From Gloeopeniophorella convolvens (taxonomy: Eukaryota > Basidiomycota > Agaricomycetes > Russulales): a stretch of DNA of 64,000 nucleotides. Both the position numbers and the translations under genes were made by a program. The notes under the pieces were generated by a model that did no database searches, was not told where the DNA came from, and worked only from the letters and a program-made list of their open reading frames with translations. This document shows, piece by piece, positions 45,148 to 56,851 of this stretch. Location of the stretch: positions 1-64,000 of the forward strand of contig WTXD01000076.1 of assembly GCA_022496205.1 (NCBI GenBank), read 5' to 3'. Within the stretch, counting starts at the first letter, position 1; the number at the start of each line of letters is the position of its first letter.

Positions 45148-46764
45148 ATGGCCGATTGGCGGGACCCTGCCCGCGTCGCGGCGGAATACCGTATGTAGAT
45201 CGTCGGGTCTCCTTCCCTCGGTCACATGCTGATGTCTGCTCACTTCGCGTATTTGCAGTCGCGCTCATCAAGCTGACCCATGTTATGGCCGGCATCCTCG
45301 TGTGGGCAGGTCCCTTTGCAGTAGACATGGCGTAGCTGATATGTGACAGCCGGGATCTCGTGATTAACCTGCCGTTCGACATGTCCATTTTCGCGGGAAG
45401 GCGCAAGTTCCGTTGGACCTTCATGGTACGTCATCGCCTCGCATACCCAGCGTCGAATCGGGGCGATCTAAAGGATCGTGGTGTTGGCATTGCAGCTGTA
45501 CCTGGGCTGTCGGTGGTGGCCTATCCTTTGTATGACCGTCATGCTCGTCGACATCGACATTGGCCACAAGATCAACTGTGTGGTGCGTGTCCCTCAAAGT
45601 TGTCGGGCAGCACAGGTCAACTGAGGTTCGCGGCTTTTCCAGGGCTGGGTCGTGTCGGTCTATGTGAGCGCAGTCACAGCGCCTGGTCGAGGGGTTCACA
45701 TCTCAGCGTCCTGCGCAGTCCTTCGCGTATCTCTCATTCATGTTTGCCTCTGCGCTTATCGTGCTCCGCATGTCAGTTTCACTCCCGTACCTTCCTATTG
45801 TTACTGACGCAGATGGTGCCGCTCCCATTTCAGTGCTGCAATCTGGGGCCACAACAAGTTCGCCGTGGGCTTCGCCTCCGCAACCTGGCTCGCAAGCACG
45901 GGATTTTATATGCAAAGCGCGTGGCCATCTCTCTAATACCCGAGGCTGAGACTAACGCGAGGATACAGGCACGATCATGGCGCGTGCTGTGTTCAGCCCA
46001 CAGGATGGCTTCTGCCTTGTGCTCAACACTGACCAGAGCAAGGTGAATGCCCTTGTCACGCTCGCGACAGACATATCCCTATTGGGGCTCATGCTCGGTG
46101 GGCTACTCCGTTGGACCGGCGGGCAACGGGCGGGCGGGGTCTGGCGCCTTCTGTATAATCAGAACCTCGTGTGGCTCGTAGTCGTTACCTTGTCTGAAGT
46201 ACCCGCAGCTGTGAGTCGTGCAAGTCTCCCACACTCGGATACTTGCTGACGCATGTTATCCGCGCTCAGGTGCTTATGATACTTGACCTAAACGGTTCGT
46301 GTTGCCTATCAGAATATTGTATCTTTCTTCCGTACCCACGTGGAGGCGACTTCTAGATCCCCTGAATCTGGTACGCACTCTATTCTAACAAATCTGCATG
46401 CATGCCGACTCCCTTCAGATGCTCCAATTTCCCCAAGGTACGCCTCATTTTCCTCTGGTTTCTCACTCAACCTTAAACACTTGTAGTGGTCATCACGGCT
46501 CTCGGCGCAGCGCACATGAACCGCGCGCTCACGGAGTACTCGTCGCAAGATATCACGTGTACTGCAGGTGCAGACTACGGACGTGCGAGCGAGCGGCTCG
46601 TCTTTGCGCGTGGTGCCGGCGGTGATTCGCGGCTTGTTGTGCCCGCACTCGGCGCCACTAGTAGCGAGGAGGCCCCCTCACGCACGGTAGACGTTATGAA
46701 CAGCCTGCGTGCACCGGTTGTACACGATGGAGACAAAATGACGAAGCTCGGCGGGGGTCCTTGA
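45148..46764 (+). CDS. Seven-helix membrane protein, copy B (11 exons, altered splice site)
   Basis: Exons: 45148-45190, 45259-45301, 45350-45425, 45496-45582, 45680-45771, 45813-45920, 45997-46210, 46270-46294, 46357-46370, 46419-46437 and 46487-46764; 332 aa. It starts MADWRDPARVAAEY and follows copy A exon by exon. The acceptor of intron 6 is lost: CGATCAG of copy A is CGATCAT here. The next AG, 18 nt downstream (45996), restores the frame with loss of six residues (ARAVFS in the unspliced sequence), so a protein can still be made. The conserved Trp of IWDFV is Arg here (VRDLV). It is tail-to-tail with copy C, 1.35 kb away. Confidence 0.7.
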
Positions 46765-48113
46765 GTTAGGGGACACACCGACGTGGTATGCAGTGAAAAC
46801 CGTTGAAATTGGTTAAGAGTATTTGTCTGTCAATTGTATTGGGCGACTGCGTTGTATGTCGTATCGCTGATTATATTATGCCTGAGGCTGTACTGAGACC
46901 GAAAGTGCGACGCAGCGCGAACTTGACAGGCCAGAGACGTCGGGTGAGACATGCCTATGACTGTCAGTCAGTATCCAGAAGTACCTTTAACTGCGATGCA
47001 CCACTCCAATCCTTAGATGGCCTTGGTGCCGTGACTTGGCTTGCCAACGCAAAAAGACGGGGCTTCACGTTGGTGGAAACTCAGACGCAGTGTCAGTTGC
47101 TAGCAACATTTCAAGTTCAATACTGTACGAGCAGCCGGCGGCATGTGCCTCTGCTTGCCTCGGCGTTGTGAGTTGATAAAAACATACAAGACAGTATCGA
47201 ACATTGACTGAGCAACTTCACCTGTCATCCACCCTTCCCGTCGCTTCTGTCACCACCTCAGCGTGCCCATGCACCTCCATTGCATCCCTTATTGTCGAAT
47301 ACGAGTTCAGCTTTGGCCGCTGAGGAGCGCAACGGTGACTCGAGGTGGCACGCAGCACGCATCATTGCCTTGGGATGTGAGGGACGTGCTGCGCACAGTA
47401 GGGCACGACGGCGGGGGTGGCACGAGGGCAGGGTTGTCATCCTCGTCCATGGGGCCAAAGCCACGCTCGCCAGAGCATAGCTGCCTCGTGGTGGGGTGGG
47501 CGTTGACGCGCCTCGTCATTTCTGCGTTGCTGTGCGAGGTTCGTGGTGGCCAATCCAGATATGACTGAGAAGCAACCGCACAAATATTTGATAAAGTTGG
47601 ATAGGGCGTATTGGTCGGGCCATATAATGCACAATGGTACCAGGGACTCACAAGGGAAACTCATCCCCCGGCGAATTCCTCCCCCCACTCCAGAACTCGA
47701 GCTCGTACTAAGCTGCGCTGACCAGCTTGACGACCAATGCATTGATGGAATACGCCATAAGCCCCGTTTGTATTTGAAAGGCGGGTTGCTGAACTTCTAT
47801 CGAAGCTGGAGCGGGGTCGTTGAGGTGAGCGCCTGAGGAAAGGTTGACCTCTCCGCTCGGCAATCGGCGCTTTGTTGCGAAAGGTTGTGGACTGTTGTGG
47901 ACGGGGCCTTATGTATGCCCGCCTTACGCGCTTACGCGACGGCAGCGCATAGGCACGCGCAGGCACGCGCACGCGCCACGAGTCATGATCCGATTAATCA
48001 CAATCATGCTGGCTCTGCGAGAAACGGAAGCACTGGCCCGGGGTGCCCTGGGCGTAGTTGAATGTGGTAGTGGGTGATGGATACATATGGTAGAGTACAG
48101 AATGCTACCCTAC
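46765..48113. other. Spacer between the tail-to-tail copies B and C
   Basis: No supported gene. A frame at 47543-47836 (+) has no ATG start and no family match. The region forms the centre of the inverted duplication. Confidence 0.5.
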
Positions 48114-49738
48114 CTAAAGGAACCCCCCGCCGGGCTTCGTCATCTTGTCTCCACCGTGTGCAACTGGCACAGGTAGGCTGTCCATGACGTCTACCGTGCA
48201 TGTGAGGATCTGTCCACTGCTAGCGCCGAGTGCGGGCACAAGCCGCGAATCACCGCCGGCGCCACGCGCAAATACGAGCTGCTCGCTTGCACGTCCGTAG
48301 TCTGCACCTGTCGTACACATAATATCTTGTGACGAGTACTCCGCAAGTGCGCGGTAGATGTGCGCCGCGCCGAGAGCCTTGATGACCACTGCGGGCGTTG
48401 AGCGCTGAGTAAGAGATTAGAGGAGGAGGCGTACATTCGGGAACTGTAAACATCTGAAGGGAGTCAGTGCGTGTGCAGGTTTGTCGGAATAGAGTGCGTA
48501 CCAGATTCAGGGGATCTGGAAGGCGCCTCTGCATGAGCAAGGAAGAAATATACAATATTCTGATGGGTGACGTGACGAACCGTTTAGGTCAAGCATAATA
48601 AATACCTGAGCGCGGATAGCATGCGTCAGCAAGCATCTGAGCGCGGGAGGCTCGCACGGCTCACAGCTGCGGGTACTTCAGCCAAGGCAACAACTACAAG
48701 CCACACGAGGCCCTGATTATACAGAAAGCGGGGGGTCCCGCCCGCATGCTGCTCGCTGGTCCAACGGAGTAGCCCACCGAGCATGAGCCCCAGCAAAATT
48801 GTGTCTGTCGCGACCGTGACAAGTACGGTCACCTTGTTCTTGCCAGTGTTAAGCGTAACGCAGGAGCTACCCTGCGGGTTGGACACAGCGCGCAACATTA
48901 TCGTGCCTGCATCCTCGCGTTAGTCTCAGCCTCGGGTATTAGAGAGATGGCCACGCGCTTCGCATATAAAGTCCCGTGCTTGTAAGCCAGGTTGCGGAGG
49001 CGAGGCCCACGGCGAACTTGTTGTGGCCCCAGATCGCAGCACTGAAATAGGAGCGGCATCACCTGCGTCAGTGCCGGTAGGAAGCCACGAGAGTGAAACT
49101 GACATGCGGAGCACGATAAGCGCAGAGGCAAACATGAATGAGAGATACGCGAAGGACTGCGCAGGACGCTGAGATGTGAACCCCTCGACCGGGCGCTGTA
49201 ATTGTGCTCACATAGACCGACACGACCCAGGCCTGGAGAGGTTGCAAACATCAGTTGATCTGCGCTGCCCGACAAATTCTAGTGGGAAGAGGCACGCACC
49301 ATACAGTTGATTTTGTGGCTGACGTCGAAGCCGACGAGCATGGCTGTCAAGCAAAAGATAGGCGACCACCGACAGCCCAGGTACAGCTGCAATACCAACA
49401 TCGTCACGACCCTTTAGATCGTCATGCTTCGTTGCTGGCTGTGCGGGGCGATGACATACCATGAAGGTCCAGCGGAACCTGCGCTTGCCCGTGAAGATGG
49501 ACAAGTCAAACGGCAGGTTTATCAATATCTCCCAGCTGCCACATATTAACTGCCGTGTATGGTGCAAAGGGAACCGCCTACATGGAGATGCCGGTCATGA
49601 CATGGACCAGCTTGACGAGCGCGACTGTAAACACGCATTAAAGCAAGCAGACGTCAATTCGTGACTGAGGGAGGGGGACTCGACGATCTACGTACGGTAG
49701 TCCGCCGCGACGCGGGCGGGGTCCTTCCAACCCACCAT
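48114..49738 (-). pseudogene. Seven-helix membrane protein, copy C, with premature stop
   Basis: The start MVGWKDPARVAADY at 49738 and the next exons (LALVKLVHVMTGISIWEI, NLPFDLSIFTGKRRFRW, RWSPIFCLTAMLVGF, FAYLSFMFASALIVLR) match copies A and B. At the start of exon 6 the Trp codon TGG of the other copies is TGA (49061-49059), stopping translation after about half of the protein. The intron-6 acceptor is also lost, and the next AG does not restore the frame. The last exons (to 48114) are still well preserved, so inactivation looks recent. Confidence 0.8.
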
Positions 49739-50409
49739 CTTTAATCTGAGCGTTGGGAAAATGTAGAAGCAGTAGCAACAACACAAAAATTCCACGGTCG
49801 GGAGACGAAGTGGGTCAGTCAAGGATATCCGAGGGGGAATTGTGTACACCACTCGCCCGCCTGCGCGACTATAAGCCGCACAACCCAGCCCCGGGGCATT
49901 GCGGTCCTGGTCGGGAAGGATCAGTGCGCTCAGATGGCAACAGTGGCTCTTGTGGTGCACACATGGTGCAATCCCATGTTCATATCATAGAACATCATGA
50001 TGCCAGCAGCGTTTGACAAAGGTAGTACCACATCCATGAAATGCGTCACCACGTTAGTCAAGGAAATCATTCTTCGTGAGCCAGCAGAAACAGCGAGATG
50101 ACTCTGATATCGCAACACGTTTGTGAGGCCCGCAAGCCGGGGAAGCCTGAGGCCATAAAACGCCAGCTTGCGCCAAGGAAACGGAGTAGAAGTGAATGGG
50201 AGAGCTTATATGCTGTGGTGGAGATTTTATCCATAGCTAATTACTACGTACCCTGCGGTCGGCTGGTAATGTCGACACCGAGGCCAGATCTTATCATCAC
50301 TGGCACGAACGGAACAGATGGCAGGGAGATAATGCAAGGAAGGCGATGTGTAGGGCTGAATCAGTTGGCTTGTTGAAATTAGGAAGTCCGCGCCTTGTCC
50401 CCAGAGCTT
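49739..50409. other. Upstream region of copy C, homologous to that of copy B
   Basis: It is similar in inverse orientation to 44450-45147, with small indels. No gene seen. It ends at the left target-site duplication of the MITE. Confidence 0.6.
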
Positions 50410-50696
50410 GCAAGTAGTTAGTCTCGTTCCCAGACGTTCTAGGAGAGGTCGAGTTACGAGAGCGAGAGCAGGGGGAGGGGAAGCCGAGACCGCGCGAAGT
50501 CGGAGTCAAATTTCCCAAACAGTCAACACGCGGGACCTCTCGTTCTCGGTGAGGGAAACGTGGGAATTATTCAGAAAATGACTCCGATTTTGTTCCCAAT
50601 CCGGGGTACCACGGTCTCGGCTCCCCTATCAAGTCCTCCTCCCCCCGACCTTCTCTCCATCACCGAGAACGTCTGGCAACGAGACTAGCAAGTAGT
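50410..50696. mobile_element. Palindromic MITE (50419-50687) with 9-bp target-site duplication
   Basis: The 269-bp element begins TAGTCTCGTTCCCAGACG and ends CGTCTGGCAACGAGACTA, terminal inverted repeats that match at 21 of the outer 22 positions and continue as an imperfect palindrome over about 115 nt per arm. GCAAGTAGT flanks it directly at 50410-50418 and 50688-50696. The paralogous site upstream of copy B (44439-44447) has the nonamer once and no insert. It has no coding capacity. A 9-bp duplication fits Mutator-like (MULE) transposases, which would act in trans; that assignment is inference. Confidence 0.9.
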
Positions 50697-51192
50697 TTCC
50701 GAGCTGAGAGGCTGAGAAGTCGGGGAGACGTGGAGTATCAGGGATCCGACGCGCGCATCCCCCCGGGTTTCGGACGTTGCGCGTGGTTCCGGCCGATTGC
50801 AAACCGCTCCGGTATTCTCCGGGGTTGCGCGGTGTTGTGAAAAGCGGGGATCGTGTCGCAGCGGGAAAATAACAAGAGTTTAATCGCGTTTGACGGAGCT
50901 CGTTATAACAAACGCGCAAACGCGTGGGGAGCGATACAAAATACGATACCAAATTTTAGTGATGTGGGTGATGGATACAAAATGCTACATAGACTACTAG
51001 TACTTTGCATGTGTGTGTGCTGCACAGTCTGGCTTCTGGCTTCTCGAGCTTCGATTCTCGGTCTAGTTCGCTATGGTACTTACTATGATACGTGGCAGGT
51101 CTAATCTGCGCGATGGCGCGGACTCCGACGGAGCAGTCGGGTATGGGTACGATATGTGCTTATGAGTTGAGCGTGAATACAGCAACCAGCGT
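50697..51192. other. Spacer before the aspartic protease gene
   Basis: The first 35 nt still match the flank of copy B. The part at 51020-51120 resembles 37320-37440. No gene supported. Confidence 0.45.
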
Positions 51193-52995
51193 TCAGGCAT
51201 TGTTCACGTCAGGCCAGAACCCGACCCTCGCCCCACTGCCATAGTCATACGTCGAGTACCCTGCCCACACACCATCAGCTCCACGAACCAACAGGCCAAA
51301 GCAAGAGCCGGGCACTTACACGACTTGAGAAACTCGTCACCGACGATCGCCAGGTCCGGCGGGAGCCCCGCGCCCACGGCCAGCACGCCCGCGACGCAGT
51401 CCTTGGACCCCGCGCCCGCGCGCCCGAGGTAGAAGTCCGCTGGCGCGAGCGCGAAGCGGTGTCCGCCAAAGGAAAGCTCGACGCGCGGGGCGGGCGCGCA
51501 CGGCACGGTCCAGAACCCTAAGAGCAGCCCAGCGTCAGCAGAGCGGAGATGGAGAAAGGGAAGGGCGAACCGGAGCCGTACTGCGGCGCGCGCTCGGAGC
51601 CTGGGATGAGCGCGTAGAAGGCCGTGGCGACGGTCTGTGGGACGTAGATGAGGGACGTGCCCGTGTCGATTGCCTGCGCGCGCGGGGTCGGGATCAGCTT
51701 GTTGCGACTGAGACGCGAGGGTGCTTACGGCGGTTATTTGGGTAGGGGCTTTGACGCCGTTCGCGAAGAGGCCGTCCATTCTCACGGTCCAGTAGGTCTA
51801 AGCGCGGAGTGAGTTGGGATTTGAGGGTTGGGTGAGGAGCGCGCACCTTGGACACGACGGGAAGCCACGTCACAGGCCCTGTCGTCTTGCTATAATCCAC
51901 GCACCCAATGCACACCTGCACACCTCCCACGCGTCAGCCTCCCACATCACATCCGAGCACTGTGCACTCACCGCCGACCCGGTCTCCTCATGCCGCGCCA
52001 GATGCACCGAGAATATCGGCGCTGCGAGCGCGCGCGCGCGAATCAGGTTCTCAAAGAACGGCGGGCGGCGCGTCTGCGCGATCGTGCCGAACGCCATGCC
52101 AATCAGCCCGTCGTTCGGCTGGTGCGCAAAGTCGTCCGTCTGCGCGCTGACCGCGCCGAACGCCTGCGCAGGCACGCGCAGCCCCGCGAGCTCGACCGTG
52201 TCCGTCGCCAGGCGGCCCGCGACGCGCCCCGTGCCCTGTCACCCCACCAGATCCGTAAGCCAGAGGAGAAAGAGAAGGAGAGAGGGGCACGCACGTAGGT
52301 GACGGAAAAGTCCTGTGAGGTGACGTGGTATGTGCTGCTCTGCGCGGGCGTGAACTGTCGCCCGTGGCACGTCCGACAGCCCGTGGGTACCCAGAGGTCC
52401 GCAGAACCCGTGTCGACGTCGACGGTCAGCGCCTGCGACGGCGTGCCGATGCCGATCGGGCCGTAGAAGAGCACGTCCAGCCCGCCGGAGACAAAGTCGC
52501 GCAGCGGGAGGTGCGGCGCACCCGCTGCGTCGAGCGCACTCGCGTTCGCGTTCGTGTCGGGGTCGGAGGAGTTCGCGAGGAAGGATTCGGTGCCGGCAGC
52601 GAATGCGGGGAGCGCGGGCGCCGACGCGTTCACGGCAGGGGAGTAGCGCGCGGCGAGATCGATAGCGTCATCCGGGGTGAGCCCAATGCCGGAGAGAAAG
52701 CTGTCCGCGTCGGCGTATTTGAGCATGATCGCGCGTGACTCGCGCTCCTGCAACCAACGTTAGCACACCGACAGCGGCTGAGCATTATACAGGCACTGAC
52801 AGCAAAGCTTGGGTCGAACATGCCAACAGAATCAGGTCCGTCGACGGGCGGCTGGGGAAGCAAGGGTCTGCGCCGGTGAATTGGCAATGAGAATCGGCCA
52901 TTATGCACAGCGTGCCGCGAGACCGCGTCATCCAAGGGAGTTGCAGATAGAGACTCGACAAGCACGTAAATCAGGAGGGAGCGCCGAGAGAACAT
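51193..52995 (-). CDS. Secreted pepsin-like aspartic protease, family A1 (8 exons)
   Basis: Exons: 52995-52801, 52747-52295, 52235-51972, 51915-51847, 51797-51729, 51673-51571, 51517-51320 and 51260-51193; 472 aa, all phases match. MFSRRSLLIYVLVESLSATP is a signal peptide. A pro-region of about 140 residues follows. The two catalytic motifs are VDTGSADLWVP (Asp about 177) and AIDTGTSLIYVP (Asp about 353), with GPIGIGTPSQ before the first, NDGLIGMAFG in the N-lobe and FLKSWYSTYDYGSGARVGFW at the C-terminus, the standard A1 layout. Family function: extracellular or vacuolar proteolysis at acid pH. The C-terminus lacks a Ser/Thr-rich GPI-type tail. It is divergent from the glucanase gene at 53636. 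Confidence 0.9.
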
Positions 52996-53635
52996 GATGC
53001 CGGATATTTGCGGCGTCCATGGGCCAGAGTGTGATGATTCTAAAACCTGCGTTGCGGTTCTGGCTGAACGACATCATAGTTGTGAACAAGTTGAGGGGCG
53101 GGGAGATAGGCGAGACCGACAGCTGAATCTAATCTGATATCGGCTGGCTAAATGATGTCATCCGCGCGGACTTGGCTGGGCGCCTCTTGTGATGGGCCGA
53201 GGGCCGATGTTTCGTCCGCTCCAACAGCACTCGAGTCTCCGGGTCGATGTCTTCGGTACTCCAGCCGACCAATACCATCGCAAATGCCCACGTAGCACTC
53301 CTGTAGTGACTCTTAGAACTCTTTCTCCCCTAGACTTTGTCCTTGTCTCTCTTGCTCAGCGGTTTTCGTCCCGTCGGATCGCCAATACGCCATGGATGCC
53401 AAATCTTCCATAATGTCTGTCTGTCAGTCTAGTTTAATTTAATCGCCGTGTTCAACTTTGTGTTTACTTAGTCTGGATTCCAACCGCCCAGCTAAACCGT
53501 CCACGTCGCCGTCTCGGTCAGCGCGGTACACGGCTGGCTCGCTGACCTTTGCCCTCTTTGTCTCTCTCCTCTACATCCTTGCCGCGCTCAACCACCTCAC
53601 TCCTTTACGGCCCCTTGGCTCGCCATATTTCAACT
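52996..53635. promoter_or_regulatory. Divergent intergenic region, protease / GH16
   Basis: 640 nt with pyrimidine-rich stretches ahead of the GH16 start. No gene or convincing regulatory motif identified. Confidence 0.5.
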
Positions 53636-54900
53636 ATGCGTACTGGCTATGCATCACTCGTCGCTCTTTACCTTTCCCTCATACGCCCTGCCAGCGGGTC
53701 CTTCTTCCTCCAAGACTCGTGGGCTGGCGCGGACTTCTTCCAGGGTTGGACCTGGGAGGACGCGAATGACCCCACGCATGGCCGCGTCAACTACGTGAGC
53801 CAGGGTGAGGCCACGCAAAAAAATCTATCCTACGGTACGGCGTACTGCGATTCAGAGTGGCCGCGTATGGCGCTGATGCGTTCGCAGCGGATGGCAACAA
53901 ATTCATTATGCGCGCGGACGACTGGTCCCACGTCGACCCGTCCGCGCGCGGGCGCGATAGCGTCCGCATCTCGTCGCAAACTGCGTACGACGATGCTGTC
54001 TTTGTGCTCGACATCGAGCACATGCCGCAGGGCTGCAGCACCTGGCCCGCCTTCTGGACGCTCAGCAAGGCCGGGCCATGGCCGCACGGCGGCGAAATCG
54101 ATATTATCGAAGGTGGGTGTTAATCTAATCATATCCTAAAAGGCTGACGCGAAACGACTGCTCTAGGTGTCAACCTAGGCACTACGAACCTGGCATCGCT
54201 ACACACCTTGCCGCAGTGCACCATGCCCGGCGATGGCTGGAGCCGCCCACAGTCTGGGTACGCTCATCCTCCTTCTCGGCGCACGCTCGACCATTCCTGA
54301 CGCGCACCAGCACAACCGTGTCCACAAACTGCGACACCAGCGTCAACTTTAATCAGGGCTGCGGCGTTCACTTCACCGAATCGGACACATCTTACGGCGC
54401 GCCCTTCAACTACGCGCGCGGTGGCTACTACGCCATGTCCAAGACGCGCTGGAACGGCGTGCAGGTCTGGTTCTGGCCGCGCGGCAGCCCGGACGTCCCG
54501 ACGAGATACGGTATGGGACGCGCTCCAATGCCGAGCCGCTGTTCCCGAACCCCATGTGGGGCACCCCGCCGCGACTTTCCCCATGAACCAGGGAAACTGT
54601 GACTACGAGTCGCACTTCGACGCGCACCAGATGGTCTTCGACCTCACGTTTTGCGTAAGATCTGCTGACCTGCTGCGGCGCCGCGCTGACTCCTCGCGCA
54701 GGGCGACTGGGCTGGGAACGACTGGGCATCTTCTGGCTGTGGCATCACCACCTGCGAAGACTGTGAGCGGCCTTGTGCCTTGACGCAACACCATCTGATC
54801 ATCTGCCGTTCATACAGTTGTCAATTCCAACCCCAGCGCATTCGCCGAAGCATACTGGGAAATCAACAGCCTGCGCGTATACACGCCACGAGAGTGGTGA
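53636..54900 (+). CDS. Secreted GH16 beta-glucanase, with two apparent single-base losses
   Basis: Exons: 53636-53804, 53858-54112, 54167-54257, 54311-54654, 54702-54762 and 54818-54900, about 310 aa. MRTGYASLVALYLSLIRPAS is a signal peptide. WTWEDANDPTHGRVNYVSQ, then ADGNKFIMRADD and TWPAFWTLSK lead to the catalytic GEIDIIEG (E-x-D-x-x-E, nucleophile and acid/base of GH16). NCDYESHFDAHQMVFDLTFC, GDWAGNDW and YWEINSLRVYTPREW close the fold. This layout is that of fungal endo-1,3(4)-beta-glucanases acting on wall or plant glucans outside the cell. In exon 4 the frame shifts twice, near 54497-54500 (GTCCCGACG) and 54563-54567 (ACCCCGCC). Each is repaired by one extra C, and the encoded family sequence (PNPMWGTP) continues between them. 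Consensus errors in C runs or a young pseudogene are both possible. Confidence 0.82.
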
Positions 54901-55610
54901 TCAACCTATCAGACCCTGTCTCTGGCTTCTATCATGTTCCTCCTTCCCTGTCGCATATTTCTTTCCTGTTGGTCATTTTACCTGTGCATGTACTCGGACT
55001 CCATTTTGTCGCCATCTTTACTTCTAATGATACCCTGTTTTTTCTCGTCTTCCTTCCCTGCGTCGGCGCCGCGTTACTACAGCGTCCGACAGCAACCCCC
55101 CCGAGACCCCCATCATCTCCACGAACCGCTTTCCTTTCCCGGCCGCGCCCCATTCAAACGCTGCCCCGCGCACTCGCTGGCGCGCACAATCGCGCTGCCC
55201 TCTCGCAGGCCAAGCCGGAGCTTCTGCACGCATACCCACGTACCCGCGCCCCTCCCAGCGGCTCGCTCCCACGCGCGCGTCGTCGAGCACGACCGGGAAG
55301 GCTCCAGAGCTAACGCCTGGCGCAGCGACGCGGTCGCGACGCCCGCACCGAGTCCGCGCGTCGGGCCCCGCGCTCCCACGCGCCGCAACAATCCCCGCCA
55401 AGCCCGTCGCGCACTGCGCCCGCGTCCCACGCGCGTCCGAGAGGTCCCCACGCTGCCTCCAGTGGCAGGCTCGCGCGATGCCTGCCCCCCCGCATCGCGA
55501 TCCACCGCGCGTCCCCAGCATAAATACAGCCGTGCACTAGAATGTCAAAGTACCCCCACTATCTCCACCTCCGCGTCTTCTGTCTTCGGAACTTGCGAGT
55601 TTAGACTGCG
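54901..55610. other. GC-rich spacer between GH16 and the next gene
   Basis: Frames on both strands are long but arginine/proline-rich and without family match, as expected for GC-rich non-coding DNA. It includes the promoter of the gene at 55611. Confidence 0.5.
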
Positions 55611-56529
55611 ATGCTGTATAGCCCTGCGAAAGCGCTCTTTGTGCTCCTTGCGTGCGTCGTGGGCCTCGTGCACGGCGTGGCGGTCCTCGAGAAGCGCGAC
55701 GACAACCTCCCTGCGCGCGTGCCGTACGTCTTCCCCGCGCCGGGCGTGGACCCGGTGCGTACTTACTGCCAATTGCCTGTGTCCTGCGCGCGTGCTCAGT
55801 GTGCTGACCGGGATGGTGCGACTGCGCACGACAGGTCGCGGACGCGCTGCGCTCGCGCCGGCCGAACAACACGCTGCTGGACCTCGACGGTGCCCTGTGA
55901 GTCCACGACCGTGCCTGCCGATGCATGCGGTGCTGATTTCCCTCGCGCGCTCTTCAGGTTGAACAGCGACTCGCTCGCGCTGGCATGGAACGGGCTCGCG
56001 GTCGAGATCCGCGACAACAACCCGATCCCGGACCAGATGCGTGAGCTCATCGTGCGCGCCTCCTTTCTGCTCCTCGTCGCGCTGGTTTCCTGAGCTACCG
56101 TGTCTACTGCTAGATCCTCCGCACCTCTGTCGTCACCAAGTCCTCGTACATCTGGTAAGTAATCCGCTCCCATTGCATCTCACGCGCGCAGGGACCTAAC
56201 GACGCCTTCCCTACAGGATCCAGCACGAGTCCGTCGGGCGCTCGGTGGGCCTGACGACCGCACAGCTGCGGACGATCCGCTTCACGCCGACGTTCGGGCG
56301 CCCCGAGGGCTTCTCGCGCGAGCTCGCCGCGGCGTTCGCGTTCACTGACTTCGCGACGGCGGTGATCAACGTGCCGGACGCGGTATTTAACGACCTGCAC
56401 GCGTTCCTGAACGACGCGCAGATCGTCGAGGCCGCCGCGACGGTCGGGACGTATAACCTCGTTGCGCGGTTCGTTGTCAGTCTGAACGTGGACGCCAAGA
56501 TGAACGTCCCTGTGCCGATTCCGCAGTGA
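55611..56529 (+). CDS. Secreted carboxymuconolactone-decarboxylase-like protein (5 exons)
   Basis: Exons: 55611-55754, 55835-55896, 55958-56051, 56114-56154 and 56217-56529; 217 aa in frame. MLYSPAKALFVLLACVVGLVHG is a signal peptide, followed by a Lys-Arg that could be a Kex2 site. The rest matches the all-helical CMD/AhpD-like fold: NPIPDQMRELIILRTSVV, YIWIQHESVGRSVGL, AFTDFATAVINVPDAVFNDL and QIVEAAATVGTYNLVARFVV. The redox-active C-x-x-C of AhpD-type members is absent; the YIWIQH motif takes the place of the YEW.H signature seen in fungal members. Biochemical role is unknown; secretion is unusual for the family. Confidence 0.8.
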
Positions 56530-56851
56530 TACTATAACTGGTGGTAGTCATTTAATACTTATAGTGTGGTGTGCTTCATTGAATCATTTCGTTTTGTCGC
56601 TATTCGGAGTGCTTGTTGATAGTAAATGGAATTGTGATACATTCCTAAAGAGCCAGCAAACATACATCAAGATAACGTAGATAGCAGGTGTGAGAAGCGA
56701 GGACATAACAACCAAGGTTCGAGGTATCGCTATTCAGAATGCTAGAAGAAATCGCAGGGTGATAAAGAAAAATCAAAAACAAGACTGCAGGCACGACAAA
56801 ACGAGACACGATAATCCAAGCGATAGTAATGTGCGGGAGGCTTTGATCGCA
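56530..56851. other. Convergent 3' region
   Basis: AT-rich stretch in which the CMD-like gene and RAD21 end against each other. No gene seen. Confidence 0.6.

Noticed and set aside
47543..47836. Small frame between membrane-protein copies B and C
   Set aside because: It begins with GTG rather than ATG and has no family match or exon partners.
54511..54591. Intron as an explanation of the GH16 frame change
   Set aside because: The intron from GTATGG to CCAG has the wrong length phase, and the supposed intron encodes family-conserved sequence (PNPMWGTP), so missing bases explain the data better.
54934..55962. Plus-strand frame of 342 codons across the GH16/CMD spacer
   Set aside because: It runs into the CMD-like gene in another frame, is arginine/proline-rich and has no recognisable domain.
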